Positions 50,906 to 61,204 of a stretch of 64,000 bases of DNA are shown piece by piece; the first letter of the stretch is position 1, and every line of letters starts with the position of its first letter. Origin of the DNA: an uncultured Pelagibacteraceae bacterium (GTDB lineage Bacteria > Pseudomonadota > Alphaproteobacteria > Pelagibacterales > Pelagibacteraceae); assembly GCA_902615425.1 (NCBI GenBank), contig CACMPD010000003.1, forward strand, positions 1-64,000, written 5' to 3'. The position numbers and the translations under genes were made by a program. Below the pieces are notes generated by a model. The model had not been told where the DNA came from, did no database searches, and saw only the letters and a program-made list of their open reading frames with translations.

Positions 50906-51454
50906 TTAGATGGATTGTTTTTTAATTAGTTCTTTAATTTGATTTATCATCATATCTGGTGATTTCATTGTGGGATATATCTCTTTAGCTTTTTCATAAC
51001 TCTCAATTGCCTTATTATAATTTTTTAATTGAATATTTACAAGACCTTGTCCAGCAAGAGCGCCGAAATGCCTTTTTTCTAATTCTAAAACTTTATCAAT
51101 ATCTTTTTGCGACTTTTCAAAATTACCAGATAAATAGAATACAGTTGCACGTTTATTCCATGCCTCAGCCCATAATGGATCCAAATTTATTGCTATAGAA
51201 AATATATCTATTGCTTGATTGTATTTTGACTCATTTACTAAACTTGATCCTTTATTTAATAACATTGTCAAATTTTCATCATTTGGATGTGTGCTCCATA
51301 TTTGCCAAATTTCTTGTTCAATTTTATATGCGGCTGAGTAATTTTGAGTTTTTAAATCATCAAACAATTGATTAAGTTTTTTAATTCTTTCATCTGCAAT
51401 TGAATTACTAAAATTTGAAAAAAAAATTATAAAAATTATAAAAATTTTTTTCAT
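50906..51454 (-). CDS. TPR-repeat exported protein
   Basis: Signal peptide; repeats YNQAIDIFSIAINLDPLWAEAWNKRATVFYLSGNFEKSQKDIDKVLEL. Confidence 0.8.
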   Translation of the reverse strand: MKKIFIIFIIFFSNFSNSIADERIKKLNQLFDDLKTQNYSAAYKIEQEIWQIWSTHPNDENLTMLLNKGSSLVNESKYNQAIDIFSIAINLDPLWAEAWNKRATVFYLSGNFEKSQKDIDKVLELEKRHFGALAGQGLVNIQLKNYNKAIESYEKAKEIYPTMKSPDMMINQIKELIKKQSI

Positions 51455-51459
51455 CAGAA

Positions 51460-51642
51460 CTAAAAGTATAATAAAATCAATACTGCTAATACAAATAATA
51501 AGGCTGCAATTAAAATAACTAAATTAATTTTAACATTAAATTTTTGGTAAATTTTCTCATTAATCTTTTCCCAAAAAAGAACAATTAAAAAGAATATGAC
51601 TGCAGGAATTATAAATTTAAGCATATCTTTAATTTTTATCAC
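51460..51642 (-). CDS. 60-aa two-helix membrane protein
   Basis: Two hydrophobic segments in the ORF-track translation; overlaps the regulator stop. Confidence 0.5.
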   Translation of the reverse strand: MIKIKDMLKFIIPAVIFFLIVLFWEKINEKIYQKFNVKINLVILIAALLFVLAVLILLYF

Positions 51643-53059
51643 CTACATAAACTGAAACGCCTCTCAGATTTATGTCGACATCAAATTTTTTGTGTAAAGG
51701 AGGAAAAGCTCTTTGAGAACAATCTAATCTATCGCAGGTTCTACATGACACACCTATTGGAATTTCTGATGACTTTTCACTTAAGTTAACATTTTCAGTA
51801 TATACAAAATCTTTAGCATATTTAGCTTCACAACCTAACCCAATAGACAAAATACTTTTTGCTCTACCAAATCTTCCAATCCCTTTTTCAACAGTTCGTG
51901 CAATACAAACATATTTTTCTCCGTTGGTCATTTTACTTACAGCACTTTGAATAACTCCAGGTCTTGTGAATGCAGAATAAACATTCCATCTTGGACACGC
52001 ACCTCCATATCTTGGAATTTCAATTCCAGACAAAGAAAATCTTTTAGAAATATTCCCAGCCATATCAACCCTTAAAAAATGAAATGGAATTCCAGGTAGT
52101 TTTGGATCTTGCAAACAGGTTACTCTATGGGCAACTTGTTCAAAAGATGTTGCAAAAGTATTTTGTAGTAATTCAAGATCGTATTTAAGTTTTTTACACT
52201 CAGAATGAAATAGTTTGTAAGGCATTAATATTGCTGCACCACAATAATTAAGCAAAGCAATTTTAGTTAATTTTTTAGACTCTTCTGACGGAAAAGTAAA
52301 TTTAGTTAAATAATCCTCAATTTGTTTAATTGCTCCCTCTTGTGCAATTTGTGCAGCTGCATGAAGTTTTTTTGTTTCAAGGGAACTATAATCACTCAAC
52401 AGAAGTTCTTTTTTATTTTTGTTATAAATTTTAGAAAAAGGTTTATTTTCCTCTGGAATAACATCTTTGACAATAATGTCATATTCAGATTTTAAATGAT
52501 CACAAAGAGCAACATATCTTGTACGATTATTTTTTTGAACTTTTTCAAAAACTTTATTGGCAAAATCCTCTAATTTTGGAAAATAGTTTTTATTTTCTTG
52601 AAGAAAGTCTGAAATAACTTCACCTGGAAATGAGTTCTTTCTATTATCAACAATTTTTCCAGAAATTTTTTCAATCTTATTTACTAATTCATGATCTTTT
52701 TTTTTTAAAATATCTCCTAATCTTACAATTGCTTTTCCAATTTTTGGATTAGTTCCTACAAGATCTTTGACCTCTGGCCCTAAAATATCAAGATCCTCAA
52801 ATAATTTATCATCTAAAATTTCTGATAAAGTATTTTCTAAATTTACATCATCTTTTGATGTTAATTGAGAAAGTTCGATATTTAACTTTTCGCAAATTTT
52901 TAAAAGTAGATCCCCATCAATTTTTCTTTTTCCCCCCTCAATTAAATTTAAATAACTAGGTGAAATGTTTATTTCTTGCGCAAGTTTGTTAGCTTGAAGA
53001 CCCTTTTGACGTCTAAAAGCCTTGATTTTTGGTCCTATTTTTAAATCATTTTGACTCAT
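51629..53059 (-). CDS. XRE-type regulator with IrrE/ImmA-like and DUF2083 domains (ScfR/RamB-like)
   Basis: N-terminal HTH (LAQEINISPSYLNLIEGGKRKIDGDLLLKICEKL) and Cys-containing C-terminus (IGVSCRTCDRLDCSQRAFPPLHKKFDVD); divergent from aceA. Confidence 0.87.
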   Translation of the reverse strand: MSQNDLKIGPKIKAFRRQKGLQANKLAQEINISPSYLNLIEGGKRKIDGDLLLKICEKLNIELSQLTSKDDVNLENTLSEILDDKLFEDLDILGPEVKDLVGTNPKIGKAIVRLGDILKKKDHELVNKIEKISGKIVDNRKNSFPGEVISDFLQENKNYFPKLEDFANKVFEKVQKNNRTRYVALCDHLKSEYDIIVKDVIPEENKPFSKIYNKNKKELLLSDYSSLETKKLHAAAQIAQEGAIKQIEDYLTKFTFPSEESKKLTKIALLNYCGAAILMPYKLFHSECKKLKYDLELLQNTFATSFEQVAHRVTCLQDPKLPGIPFHFLRVDMAGNISKRFSLSGIEIPRYGGACPRWNVYSAFTRPGVIQSAVSKMTNGEKYVCIARTVEKGIGRFGRAKSILSIGLGCEAKYAKDFVYTENVNLSEKSSEIPIGVSCRTCDRLDCSQRAFPPLHKKFDVDINLRGVSVYVGDKN

Positions 53060-53067
53060 ATTTTCTA

Positions 53068-53157
53068 TTTGTAAATTTTGTAAATTTATATTTACAATTA
53101 TTTTCCTTTATTTACAAGCTTTTTATTCTTTTTTGTAGATTTTGTAAATTTTGTAAA
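53068..53157. promoter_or_regulatory. Array of TTTGTAAA-type repeats between ScfR-like regulator and the aceA operon
   Basis: TTTGTAAA at 53068, 53077, 53141, 53150; TTTGTAGA at 53132; inverse TTTACAA at 53091 and 53111. Direct copies spaced exactly 9 bp. Confidence 0.7.
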
Positions 53158-53170
53158 TTATAAGATTTAC

Positions 53171-53332
53171 ATGACTGATAAACAAAAAAACACAGAAAAT
53201 GAGGCTCAAATCATAAAAAGTGAGGACCTTGCTAGACATAATAGCAGAGGTATTTACATGAGAGATGATCATTGTGATTGGGGTTCAAGTGGAATGAAAG
53301 ATTTAGTTGAGACACTAAACGACTCAAATTAA
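53171..53332 (+). CDS. 53-aa protein upstream of aceA (below ORF-track cutoff)
   Basis: Manual translation MTDKQKNTENEAQIIKSEDLARHNSRGIYMRDDHCDWGSSGMKDLVETLNDSN*; first ORF after the repeat array, same strand as aceA. Confidence 0.5.
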   Translation: MTDKQKNTENEAQIIKSEDLARHNSRGIYMRDDHCDWGSSGMKDLVETLNDSN

Positions 53333-53384
53333 ATCAAATTTTACTTTTTCATTTTAATTTTAACTTCTGAGGTAACTACCAATT

Positions 53385-54659
53385 ATGAGTGCAGAAAACA
53401 TCTCATACGAACTAAAAAGATTTGCAGGTATTAAAAGAGATTATACCCCCGATGAAGTTGAAAGATTAAGAGGCTCAATTAAAATTGAATATTCCTTATG
53501 TAAACAACAATCAGTTAAACTTTGGAAACTTCTTAATACAGAAAATTATATAAGTACTTTAGGATCTTTATCAGGAAATCAAGCAGTTCAACACGCTAAA
53601 GCTGGTCTGAAATCAATTTATCTAAGTGGTTGGCAAGTAGCTGCAGACGCTAATAGTGCTGGTGAAATGTACCCAGATCAATCTTTATATCCATATGATA
53701 GTGCTCCAAAACTTGTTGAGTCTATGAATAACGCTTTGCTAAGAGCGGACCAAATTCAACATATGGAACTAAAAGATGGTGATATGAGAAAAGAGAAAAG
53801 AATTGATTATATGCTTCCAATCATTGCTGATGGTGAAGCAGGTTTTGGAGGTCCATTAAATGTTTTCGAACTTACAAAGAAGTTTATTAAAGCTGGTGCA
53901 GCAGGTGTTCATTTTGAAGATCAATTAGCTAGTGAAAAAAAATGTGGTCATATGGGTGGTAAAGTACTTGTGCCGACAGGGACTATGATTAAAAATTTAA
54001 AGGCTGCAAGACTAGCAGCTGATATTGCTGATGTTCCATTGATAATTTTAGCTAGAACAGATGCAAATGCTGCAAAACTAATTACTAATGATTTTGATGA
54101 AAATGATAAACCTTTTCTTACAGGTGAAAGATCTCCTGAAGGATTTTATTACGTTAAATCAGGAATTGAACAAGCAATTTCAAGAGGATTGGCATATGCA
54201 CCATATTCAGATTTAATTTGGTGTGAAACAGCTACACCTAATCTTGAAGAAGCTAAAAAATTTGCAGATGCAATTCATGAAAAATTTCCTGGAAAACTTT
54301 TAGCATATAATTGTTCTCCATCATTTAATTGGAAGAAGCATTTATCAGACGAAGAAATTGCTTCATTTCAAAAAGAAATAAGTAAAATGGGCTATAAATT
54401 TCAATTTATAACGCTAGCTGGCTTTCATACACAAAATATTGCAATTTTTGAATTAGCAGAAAAATACAAAAAAGAGGGTATGGCTGCTTATTCTAAGATT
54501 CAAGAACAAGAATTTGCTCGTGAAAAAGATGGTTACACAAGCGTAAAACATCAAAGAGAAGTAGGTACATCTTATTTTGATGCTGTTTCTAATACAATAA
54601 GTAGTGGAAAGAGCTCAACTACAGCAATGGATGGCTCAACCGAGTCTGAACAATTCTAA
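53385..54659 (+). CDS. aceA: Isocitrate lyase
   Basis: [73 protein letters not shown]. Confidence 0.97.
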   Translation: MSAENISYELKRFAGIKRDYTPDEVERLRGSIKIEYSLCKQQSVKLWKLLNTENYISTLGSLSGNQAVQHAKAGLKSIYLSGWQVAADANSAGEMYPDQSLYPYDSAPKLVESMNNALLRADQIQHMELKDGDMRKEKRIDYMLPIIADGEAGFGGPLNVFELTKKFIKAGAAGVHFEDQLASEKKCGHMGGKVLVPTGTMIKNLKAARLAADIADVPLIILARTDANAAKLITNDFDENDKPFLTGERSPEGFYYVKSGIEQAISRGLAYAPYSDLIWCETATPNLEEAKKFADAIHEKFPGKLLAYNCSPSFNWKKHLSDEEIASFQKEISKMGYKFQFITLAGFHTQNIAIFELAEKYKKEGMAAYSKIQEQEFAREKDGYTSVKHQREVGTSYFDAVSNTISSGKSSTTAMDGSTESEQF

Positions 54660-54690
54660 TAAAACAACTCCTCTTATATATTAGTCTATT

Positions 54691-54714
54691 AACTGGCCCA
54701 GAAATGGGTCAGTT
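54691..54714 (+). terminator. Stem-loop 3' of aceA
   Basis: AACTGGCCCA-gaaa-TGGGTCAGTT (one G-U) followed by AAATTTT; overlaps the end of the convergent ORF. Confidence 0.65.
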
Positions 54715-55629
54715 AAATTTTCTGGTAATAAATCTAAATTTCCAAAAGAGATTTTTAATTAATCTTTTTAAGATAAAAATATCAGCCATTTTTTTTCTAT
54801 TTCCTGAATCAATAATAATTTCATTAATCTGAAACTTACAGGCACCTCTAATATCAAAGTAATATTTTTTGTCTAAATCAGGAAATTTTTCATAATAATT
54901 ATTGGTTATATGTTCAATAAAAGAATCTGGGTGTGGTTGATTATTTTCTTCAGGAATTAAAGTTGCTTTGAAATAATTCATACTAAGCGCGTGGAAACCA
55001 ATTGATGATCTCTCTGTAATACCATAATTATGTCTAAAGTTATGTGCTCTTTTTTCGAATGACCACCATTTGGATTTTAAAAAAGTTTCAAATTGTTTTT
55101 TAGTATAGATCCAAAAACAACAATAATTTTCTAAGTCATTGACGATGAAACTTTGACCCTCTATTTCAAAAAATTTGTCTAATTTTTTTGAAATATGAAT
55201 ACTATGCTTCTGATTAGTTTTATTATTCATTTCATATATAAAAAAACCTAAATGAAACCCTTTATTTGCTAATAAATCTTGATATTTTAGCCAATATTGT
55301 AGATTAACTTCTGAAAACTTAATGTCGTGCTCTAAGTAAGTAAAGTATTCATAGTCATTTTTTTGTTCTTCCATTAATGATCTACACTTCCATGTTAAAT
55401 AACCTTTATTCAGGTCACTATCACTTATTTGATGTTTGATAATTTTAGCATTTAAATTTTTATCATCCAAAAAATCATTATGTGTGTGAATAAAAATATC
55501 ATTTTTAATTGAAAGTGTTTTTAGATTGATTACATTTTCTTCAAGATAATCAAAACGTCTTAAATTTCTATAACCTTCTTTTTTTTCGGGATTTGGATTG
55601 TAAAAAGGTATATGAATAGATATAGACAT
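54709..55629 (-). CDS. Hypothetical protein, possible glycosyltransferase-like
   Basis: 306 aa; ISIHIPFYN opening and YFTYLEHDIKF (acidic DxD-like region) suggestive only. Confidence 0.5.
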   Translation of the reverse strand: MSISIHIPFYNPNPEKKEGYRNLRRFDYLEENVINLKTLSIKNDIFIHTHNDFLDDKNLNAKIIKHQISDSDLNKGYLTWKCRSLMEEQKNDYEYFTYLEHDIKFSEVNLQYWLKYQDLLANKGFHLGFFIYEMNNKTNQKHSIHISKKLDKFFEIEGQSFIVNDLENYCCFWIYTKKQFETFLKSKWWSFEKRAHNFRHNYGITERSSIGFHALSMNYFKATLIPEENNQPHPDSFIEHITNNYYEKFPDLDKKYYFDIRGACKFQINEIIIDSGNRKKMADIFILKRLIKNLFWKFRFITRKFN

Positions 55630-55670
55630 TATTTATTTTAAAATTATAAACATATTTATAACATTTAATA

Positions 55671-56624
55671 ATGAAAAAAATTCTAATAACGGGTGGTACA
55701 GGTTATCTAGGAAGAAATTTAGCTAATTTTTATAAGAAAAAATATAAAGTTTTTCTTGGCGCTCGTAATAATAAACAAAATTTCCTAGTAAAGAATTTAA
55801 CGAATTGTGAAGTAGTACCTTTAGATGTTTCTAATATTGAGTCTGTACATGATTGTTTAAATTATACTAAACCTGATATCGTAATTCATGCTGCAGCTAC
55901 AAAATTTGTCGACTTATCAGAAAAATTTCCATTTGAATGTATTGATATAAATATACTTGGATCTACTAATATTGTTCGAGCTTGTATAAACAAAAAAGTT
56001 CCAACAGTTATAGGTGTTTCAACCGATAAAGCATCACCACCAATCAAAAATATTTACGGTTTAAGTAAATCTTGTATGGAAAGACTTTTTTCATCAATAA
56101 AATCTTATAGTAAAACTAAATTTATTTGTGTGAGATATGGTAATGTAACATGGTCTACTGGATCTGTTCTACCAATTTGGAAACAAATGTATAAAAAAAA
56201 TAAGACTATACTTACCACTGGTCCTTATATGAGGCGGTTTTTTTTCTCAGTCAATGAAGCTGTAAGTTTAATTGATCAGGCTCTAAAACTTAAAAATAAA
56301 TTAAATGGAAAAATTCTTTCAGCTGAAATGAAATCTGCAAAAATGATTGATTTCTTAAAAGTCTGGACAAAAAAATTTGGTGGTAAATATAAAATAATTC
56401 AATCTAGAAAAGGTGATCGACAAGATGAATATCTTATTGGTGAAGACGAGTTAAAATATGCTAAAGAAATGAAAATTAAGAATAGAAAATATTTTGTTAT
56501 CGATTTTAATAATCTTTTAAAAAAACCACTTAAAGAAATAGTATCATCTGAAAATGCAAAGAGATTAGCGCAGTCTGAAATTGAAAAAATTATCAAGTTT
56601 GGTCTGAAATCTAATGACTTATAG
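55671..56624 (+). CDS. NAD-dependent epimerase/dehydratase (CapD-like polysaccharide biosynthesis)
   Basis: ILITGGTGYLGRNLANFY, VIHAAATKFVDLSEKFPFECIDINILGSTNIVRAC, VRYGNVTWSTGSVLPIW. Confidence 0.87.
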   Translation: MKKILITGGTGYLGRNLANFYKKKYKVFLGARNNKQNFLVKNLTNCEVVPLDVSNIESVHDCLNYTKPDIVIHAAATKFVDLSEKFPFECIDINILGSTNIVRACINKKVPTVIGVSTDKASPPIKNIYGLSKSCMERLFSSIKSYSKTKFICVRYGNVTWSTGSVLPIWKQMYKKNKTILTTGPYMRRFFFSVNEAVSLIDQALKLKNKLNGKILSAEMKSAKMIDFLKVWTKKFGGKYKIIQSRKGDRQDEYLIGEDELKYAKEMKIKNRKYFVIDFNNLLKKPLKEIVSSENAKRLAQSEIEKIIKFGLKSNDL

Positions 56625-57294
56625 AAAAATAAATCATGCTTTTATAATGGCAGCTGGACGTGGAACCAGATTAATGCCACTTACCAAAAAAATACCTAAA
56701 GGTTTAGTTAAATTTAAACAAACTTCATTAATAGCAAGAGGTATCAAAAGACTGAAAAAATATATAAATTTTGTTCATATTTCAGTTGGTTATAAAGGGC
56801 CTATTTTAGCTAAACATTTAATAGAAGAAAAGGTTTCATCAATAATAAATACAGATAAAAAAGGTAATTCTTGGTGGATATTCAACTCTATATTTAAATC
56901 ATTTAACTCTCCAATTTATGTCTTAACTTGCGACAACGTCACTAACATTGATTTTAAAAAACTTGAGAAAGATTATTATAAAAAAGGTCAGCCTCTATGC
57001 ATGTTAATTCCAACAAAACCCATTAAAGGATTAGCGGGAGATTTTATTTTTAAAAAAAAGAATATTGTTAAAAAACTCTCAAGAACACAAAAATCTGATA
57101 TTTACTGCACCGGTATTCAAATATTAAATCCAAAAAAGATAAACGATAAAATTAAACCAACTGATGACTTTAATATTCTCTGGAAAAAACTAATTAAAAT
57201 CAGACAATTATATGTTTCTGATGTAATGCCAAAAAAATGGTACACAGTTGACAATTTAGATAACCTCAAAAAACTCAAAAAAATTTTTAAATAA
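56614..57294 (+). CDS. Nucleotidyltransferase (sugar-phosphate NTP transferase type)
   Basis: AFIMAAGRGTRLMPLTKKIPKGLVKF; overlaps the epimerase gene. Confidence 0.85.
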   Translation: MTYRKINHAFIMAAGRGTRLMPLTKKIPKGLVKFKQTSLIARGIKRLKKYINFVHISVGYKGPILAKHLIEEKVSSIINTDKKGNSWWIFNSIFKSFNSPIYVLTCDNVTNIDFKKLEKDYYKKGQPLCMLIPTKPIKGLAGDFIFKKKNIVKKLSRTQKSDIYCTGIQILNPKKINDKIKPTDDFNILWKKLIKIRQLYVSDVMPKKWYTVDNLDNLKKLKKIFK

Positions 57295-57299
57295 ATCTT

Positions 57300-58067
57300 T
57301 TAAGACTTTATGCTGTAACCTTTTTTAAGTAATATAGAGACAATAATCACGCAAACTGACAAAAATAACACCATTAAACCCACACTAATCCAAATATTAA
57401 AATCTGATATGCCATAGAAGGAGTATCTAAGGCTACTAATTAGGTAAACAACTGGATTAAAATAAGTAACCACTTGCCAAAATTCAGGTAACATATCTAA
57501 TGAATAAAGACTTCCACCTAAAAATACCATTGGTGTTATCACAAAAGATGGGATTATTGACATCTGTTCAAAGTCCTTGCTAACTAAACCAACTAAAAAT
57601 CCAAATAATGCAAATGTAAAAGAAACGAGAACTAGTAAAAAAATCATTAGCAATGGATATTGAACTTGTACATCAGCAAAAAATTGTGCTGTTAAAAAAA
57701 TTACAAAACCAACAATCAGTGTTTTGGTAGCTCCAGCACTTACAAATGCCAATACAATTTCATAAGCGGATATAGGTGCAGCTAAAATCTCATAAATAGT
57801 CCCATTAAATTTTGGAAAAAAAATTCCAAAAGAAGTATTACTTATTGATTGAGTTAATAGAGTTAACATCAGTAATCCTGGAACTATAAAAGATCCATAA
57901 CTGATACCATCAATTTTTTGAACATAACCACCGATCACAGAACCAAAAACAATAAAATATAATGATGTTGAGATTACTGGTGATAAAAGAGATTGACCTA
58001 AAGTTCGTCTAAATCTATCCATTTCATGGAAGTAAATAGCTTTAAATCCATAATAATTAATTTTCAT
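57300..58067 (-). CDS. ABC-2 type exporter permease
   Basis: [52 protein letters not shown]. Confidence 0.9.
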   Translation of the reverse strand: MKINYYGFKAIYFHEMDRFRRTLGQSLLSPVISTSLYFIVFGSVIGGYVQKIDGISYGSFIVPGLLMLTLLTQSISNTSFGIFFPKFNGTIYEILAAPISAYEIVLAFVSAGATKTLIVGFVIFLTAQFFADVQVQYPLLMIFLLVLVSFTFALFGFLVGLVSKDFEQMSIIPSFVITPMVFLGGSLYSLDMLPEFWQVVTYFNPVVYLISSLRYSFYGISDFNIWISVGLMVLFLSVCVIIVSILLKKGYSIKS

Positions 58068-58992
58068 TATTTTCCCTTACTAAAGTAACAAATATTTTTT
58101 CTAAATTACTTTGCTCTGTTTTTAAATCTCTCAATTTTAATCCTGAGTCTTTTATATCTTGTAAAAGATTTGTAATCCCTGTCTGTTTTTCTTCGAGGTT
58201 GTAAGTGTAAACTAGCGACATTTTATTATTTCCAATAATTAAATTATATTTTTTTAATGAATCTGGAATATCTTGAATTTCCTCCTGTAATTCAACAGAT
58301 AAAACTTTTCGACCCATTTTTTTTATAAGTTCTTTCTTTTGTTCTACAATGATAATTTCTCCTTGATTAATAACTCCCACTCGATCAGCAATCGCTTCGG
58401 CCTCTTCAATATAATGAGTTGTTAAAATAATTGTAACACCTATTTCTCTTAATGATTTTACCACCTTCCACATCTCTTGTCTTAATTCAACATCTACACC
58501 GGCAGTAGGTTCATCTAAAAATAAAATTTTTGGTTCATGAGACAATGCTTTAGCGATTAAAACTCTTCTTTTCATTCCACCTGATAATTTTCGCAAGATT
58601 AAATCTTTTTTGTCCCAAAGACTGAGTTGTTTCAAGACTTTTTCAATATGCTTTGGATCAGGTTTTTTTCCATACAAACCTCTTGAATAAGAAACGTTAT
58701 TAAAAACAGTTTCAAATTGCTCTAAAGTTAATTCCTGAGGAACGAGTCCTATACGTGATCTTGTTTCCCTATAATTCTCAATGATATCAAAGTCTTCAAC
58801 TGTAACTTTTCCTGATGATGGTTTTACAATGCCACAAATAATGCTAATCAAAGTAGTTTTACCTGCACCATTGGGTCCAAGCATCGCAAAAATTTCTCCT
58901 TTTTTGATATTGAGGTTTATATTTTTTAAAGCATTAAAGCCGTTATCATAAACTTTTGAGAGATTATTAATTACTATTTGATTTTCTGACAT
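58057..58992 (-). CDS. ABC transporter ATP-binding protein
   Basis: Walker [14 protein letters not shown], signature [15 protein letters not shown], Walker [13 protein letters not shown]. Confidence 0.95.
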   Translation of the reverse strand: MSENQIVINNLSKVYDNGFNALKNINLNIKKGEIFAMLGPNGAGKTTLISIICGIVKPSSGKVTVEDFDIIENYRETRSRIGLVPQELTLEQFETVFNNVSYSRGLYGKKPDPKHIEKVLKQLSLWDKKDLILRKLSGGMKRRVLIAKALSHEPKILFLDEPTAGVDVELRQEMWKVVKSLREIGVTIILTTHYIEEAEAIADRVGVINQGEIIIVEQKKELIKKMGRKVLSVELQEEIQDIPDSLKKYNLIIGNNKMSLVYTYNLEEKQTGITNLLQDIKDSGLKLRDLKTEQSNLEKIFVTLVRENNEN

Positions 58993-59033
58993 TCGGTCAG
59001 TTATATAATTATTAATTCACTTAATACAATCAA

Positions 59034-60479
59034 CTAAAATTTGATCTTTTTAGCTTTTAGAACCAATAAAGGTAAAAAAGTTGCGATGATAAAAGACAAA
59101 AATAATAATGATTGGGATATAAACGGACTAAATATTTCTTTTGATAACAATATTCCAACTAACAAACTCTTTGAGAAATCTGGTGAAGGAAATAACAAAA
59201 ATCCAGCTATAAACCCAATAATGATTGATATATATGCGGTTTTTTCATCAAACTTATTATAAAAACTATAAAAAACTGTTATCACGAACGCACAACAAAA
59301 TAAGTCAGCCAGTAAAAACAAATATAAAATATCAAAGCCATAAGATGCAATTACAAAAGATATTACAGATAAAAATACAATTATATATTTTGAAAAATTT
59401 ATATAATTAATTTTTTTTTTAAATTCAAATGTAGCTTTTCCATCGACTATTATTAAACTTGATATCGCATTAATTAAGGTATCTACTGTGGAGATAGTTA
59501 ATGCTAGACCTAAAATAATAATTACTATTGATAAAAATATTGCTTGTTCATTTAGTAATAAGTAAAAAAAACTTAGATCGGGCCTTATTGATGAATTGAG
59601 TGAAAAACCAACTAGTCCTGTAAAACCCATAAAAAAAACAATCGGCACAATTATCAAAAAAGATATAATCAAACTTTTTTTTAAAGTTTTATAATCTTTT
59701 GCTGCATAAATACGTTGCCAATTGCCTTGGTGAAATAAATTTGTTGCTGCGACAGCAATAAAAAAAGTCAAACCAGAAGTATAGCCAGGTAAATAAGATC
59801 CACTTAGAAGTTGTGGATTTTTTTCTTTTACAAAATCAAATGAAAATTTTGATCCAGTTAAAGACAAAATATATATTAAAGAAATCAATAATAAAAAACT
59901 AATGACAAACATTTGAATGTTGTCAGTTAGTATTGAAGCTTTTAATCCACCATATAGTGTATAAGATAAAGTACATAAAAGGACGATTAAAGCAGTGAAC
60001 CAAAGATCAGTGCCTGAAATATAGTTAATCAAGACTGCAACAGCAGTAACTTCGGCACATAAGAAAATAAACATATAAAAAATTGTCATCAGCAAAATAA
60101 GTTTAAATAAGCTTTTACGAAATTTTTTTCTTAAAAATTCAATTAGTGTGGAACCTTGAGGAAACTCTTTTCTAATTTTTTTTCCAAGATATATAAAAAA
60201 AAACATTGGAAAAGCTGTTCCTAGAGAATATCCAATTACTGCACCTAATCCTCCCCAGGTTGCAGCTGAGGCAGGTCCAAAAAGAATCCATGCACCTAAT
60301 GCAGATGCTGTCAAACTCGTAGTCAATGAGAGAAATCCAATATTTCTATTCGCAGTTAAATAGTTTTTTAAACCTTGATAGTTTTTAGAGTAATAAATTC
60401 CAAGTGATAAAAAAATTAAACATATTATAGTTACTAAAGATAATGCAGTTGATTGCGTTAAAAAATATGTTTTATCCAT
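59034..60479 (-). CDS. thiV: Na+/solute symporter, likely thiamine-precursor (HMP) transporter ThiV
   Basis: SSS-family topology; preceded directly by a TPP riboswitch. Confidence 0.78.
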   Translation of the reverse strand: MDKTYFLTQSTALSLVTIICLIFLSLGIYYSKNYQGLKNYLTANRNIGFLSLTTSLTASALGAWILFGPASAATWGGLGAVIGYSLGTAFPMFFFIYLGKKIRKEFPQGSTLIEFLRKKFRKSLFKLILLMTIFYMFIFLCAEVTAVAVLINYISGTDLWFTALIVLLCTLSYTLYGGLKASILTDNIQMFVISFLLLISLIYILSLTGSKFSFDFVKEKNPQLLSGSYLPGYTSGLTFFIAVAATNLFHQGNWQRIYAAKDYKTLKKSLIISFLIIVPIVFFMGFTGLVGFSLNSSIRPDLSFFYLLLNEQAIFLSIVIIILGLALTISTVDTLINAISSLIIVDGKATFEFKKKINYINFSKYIIVFLSVISFVIASYGFDILYLFLLADLFCCAFVITVFYSFYNKFDEKTAYISIIIGFIAGFLLFPSPDFSKSLLVGILLSKEIFSPFISQSLLFLSFIIATFLPLLVLKAKKIKF

Positions 60480-60482
60480 TGT

Positions 60483-60547
60483 TCCCTTTCTGAATTACCG
60501 GACAGGTTCATAGGGTTTAATCTCAGTCTGTCAAGACACCCCTTTAA
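60483..60547 (-). ncRNA. TPP (THI-box) riboswitch
   Basis: Minus strand AAAGGGGTGTCTTGACAGACTGAGATTAAACCCTATGAACCTGTCCGGTAATTCAGAAAGGGAAC matches THI-box core (GGGGTGYY...CTGAGA...ACCCT.TGAACCTG..CCGG.TAAT.C....AGGGA). Confidence 0.92.
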
Positions 60548-60613
60548 ACATATTAATTTATTTTATTGAATTAGAAAAGAACAAATCAAAATTTCGAAAT
60601 TAATTTAAATTGA

Positions 60614-61204
60614 TTATAGTTTTATTTTATCAATTTGTGCGTGAGCTTCTTTAATTGATTTTTCATAATCTAGTGCCATTTGATCCGCACTGATTGTCTC
60701 AACTTTTTCTATACCAAAGAAATTCAAAATAAATTTCAACCAAGGAGTTAAAAAGTCCTCATTACTATTTAACTTAGTTCCTCCTGATGTAATTACTAAA
60801 TACGCTTTTTTATTTTTTAACAAACCTTCTCTTCTACCATTAGGTTTAAATTTAAATGTTTCTCCAATTCTTGCTGCCAAATCCGACCAAGCTTTTAAAG
60901 TTGCAGGAGGACCATAATTATAAATTGGTGCTGAAATAATTATAATATCACTCTCTTTGAGCTCTTTTACGAGTTGATTAGAAAGCTCAAACATTTTTTT
61001 GTGGTTTTCATTTTGATCTTTTTCGTCAATATTCATTCCAGATTCCGTTAAACCACTCACAAAAACCATTTCTTCATTTAGATCTCTATATATAACTTCA
61101 TCTTCAGGTTTTTTAATTTTTTCTAGTAATTTTTTAGCTAAAGCTCTTGAGGTCGAACCCTCTTTTCTGGCACTTGAGTCAATTTGATAAATCTTCATAA
61201 ACAA
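60614..61204 (-). CDS. azoR: FMN-dependent NADH-azoreductase / flavodoxin-like
   Basis: IIISAPIYNYGPPATLKAWSDLAARIGETFKF. Confidence 0.85.
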   Translation of the reverse strand: MFMKIYQIDSSARKEGSTSRALAKKLLEKIKKPEDEVIYRDLNEEMVFVSGLTESGMNIDEKDQNENHKKMFELSNQLVKELKESDIIIISAPIYNYGPPATLKAWSDLAARIGETFKFKPNGRREGLLKNKKAYLVITSGGTKLNSNEDFLTPWLKFILNFFGIEKVETISADQMALDYEKSIKEAHAQIDKIKL

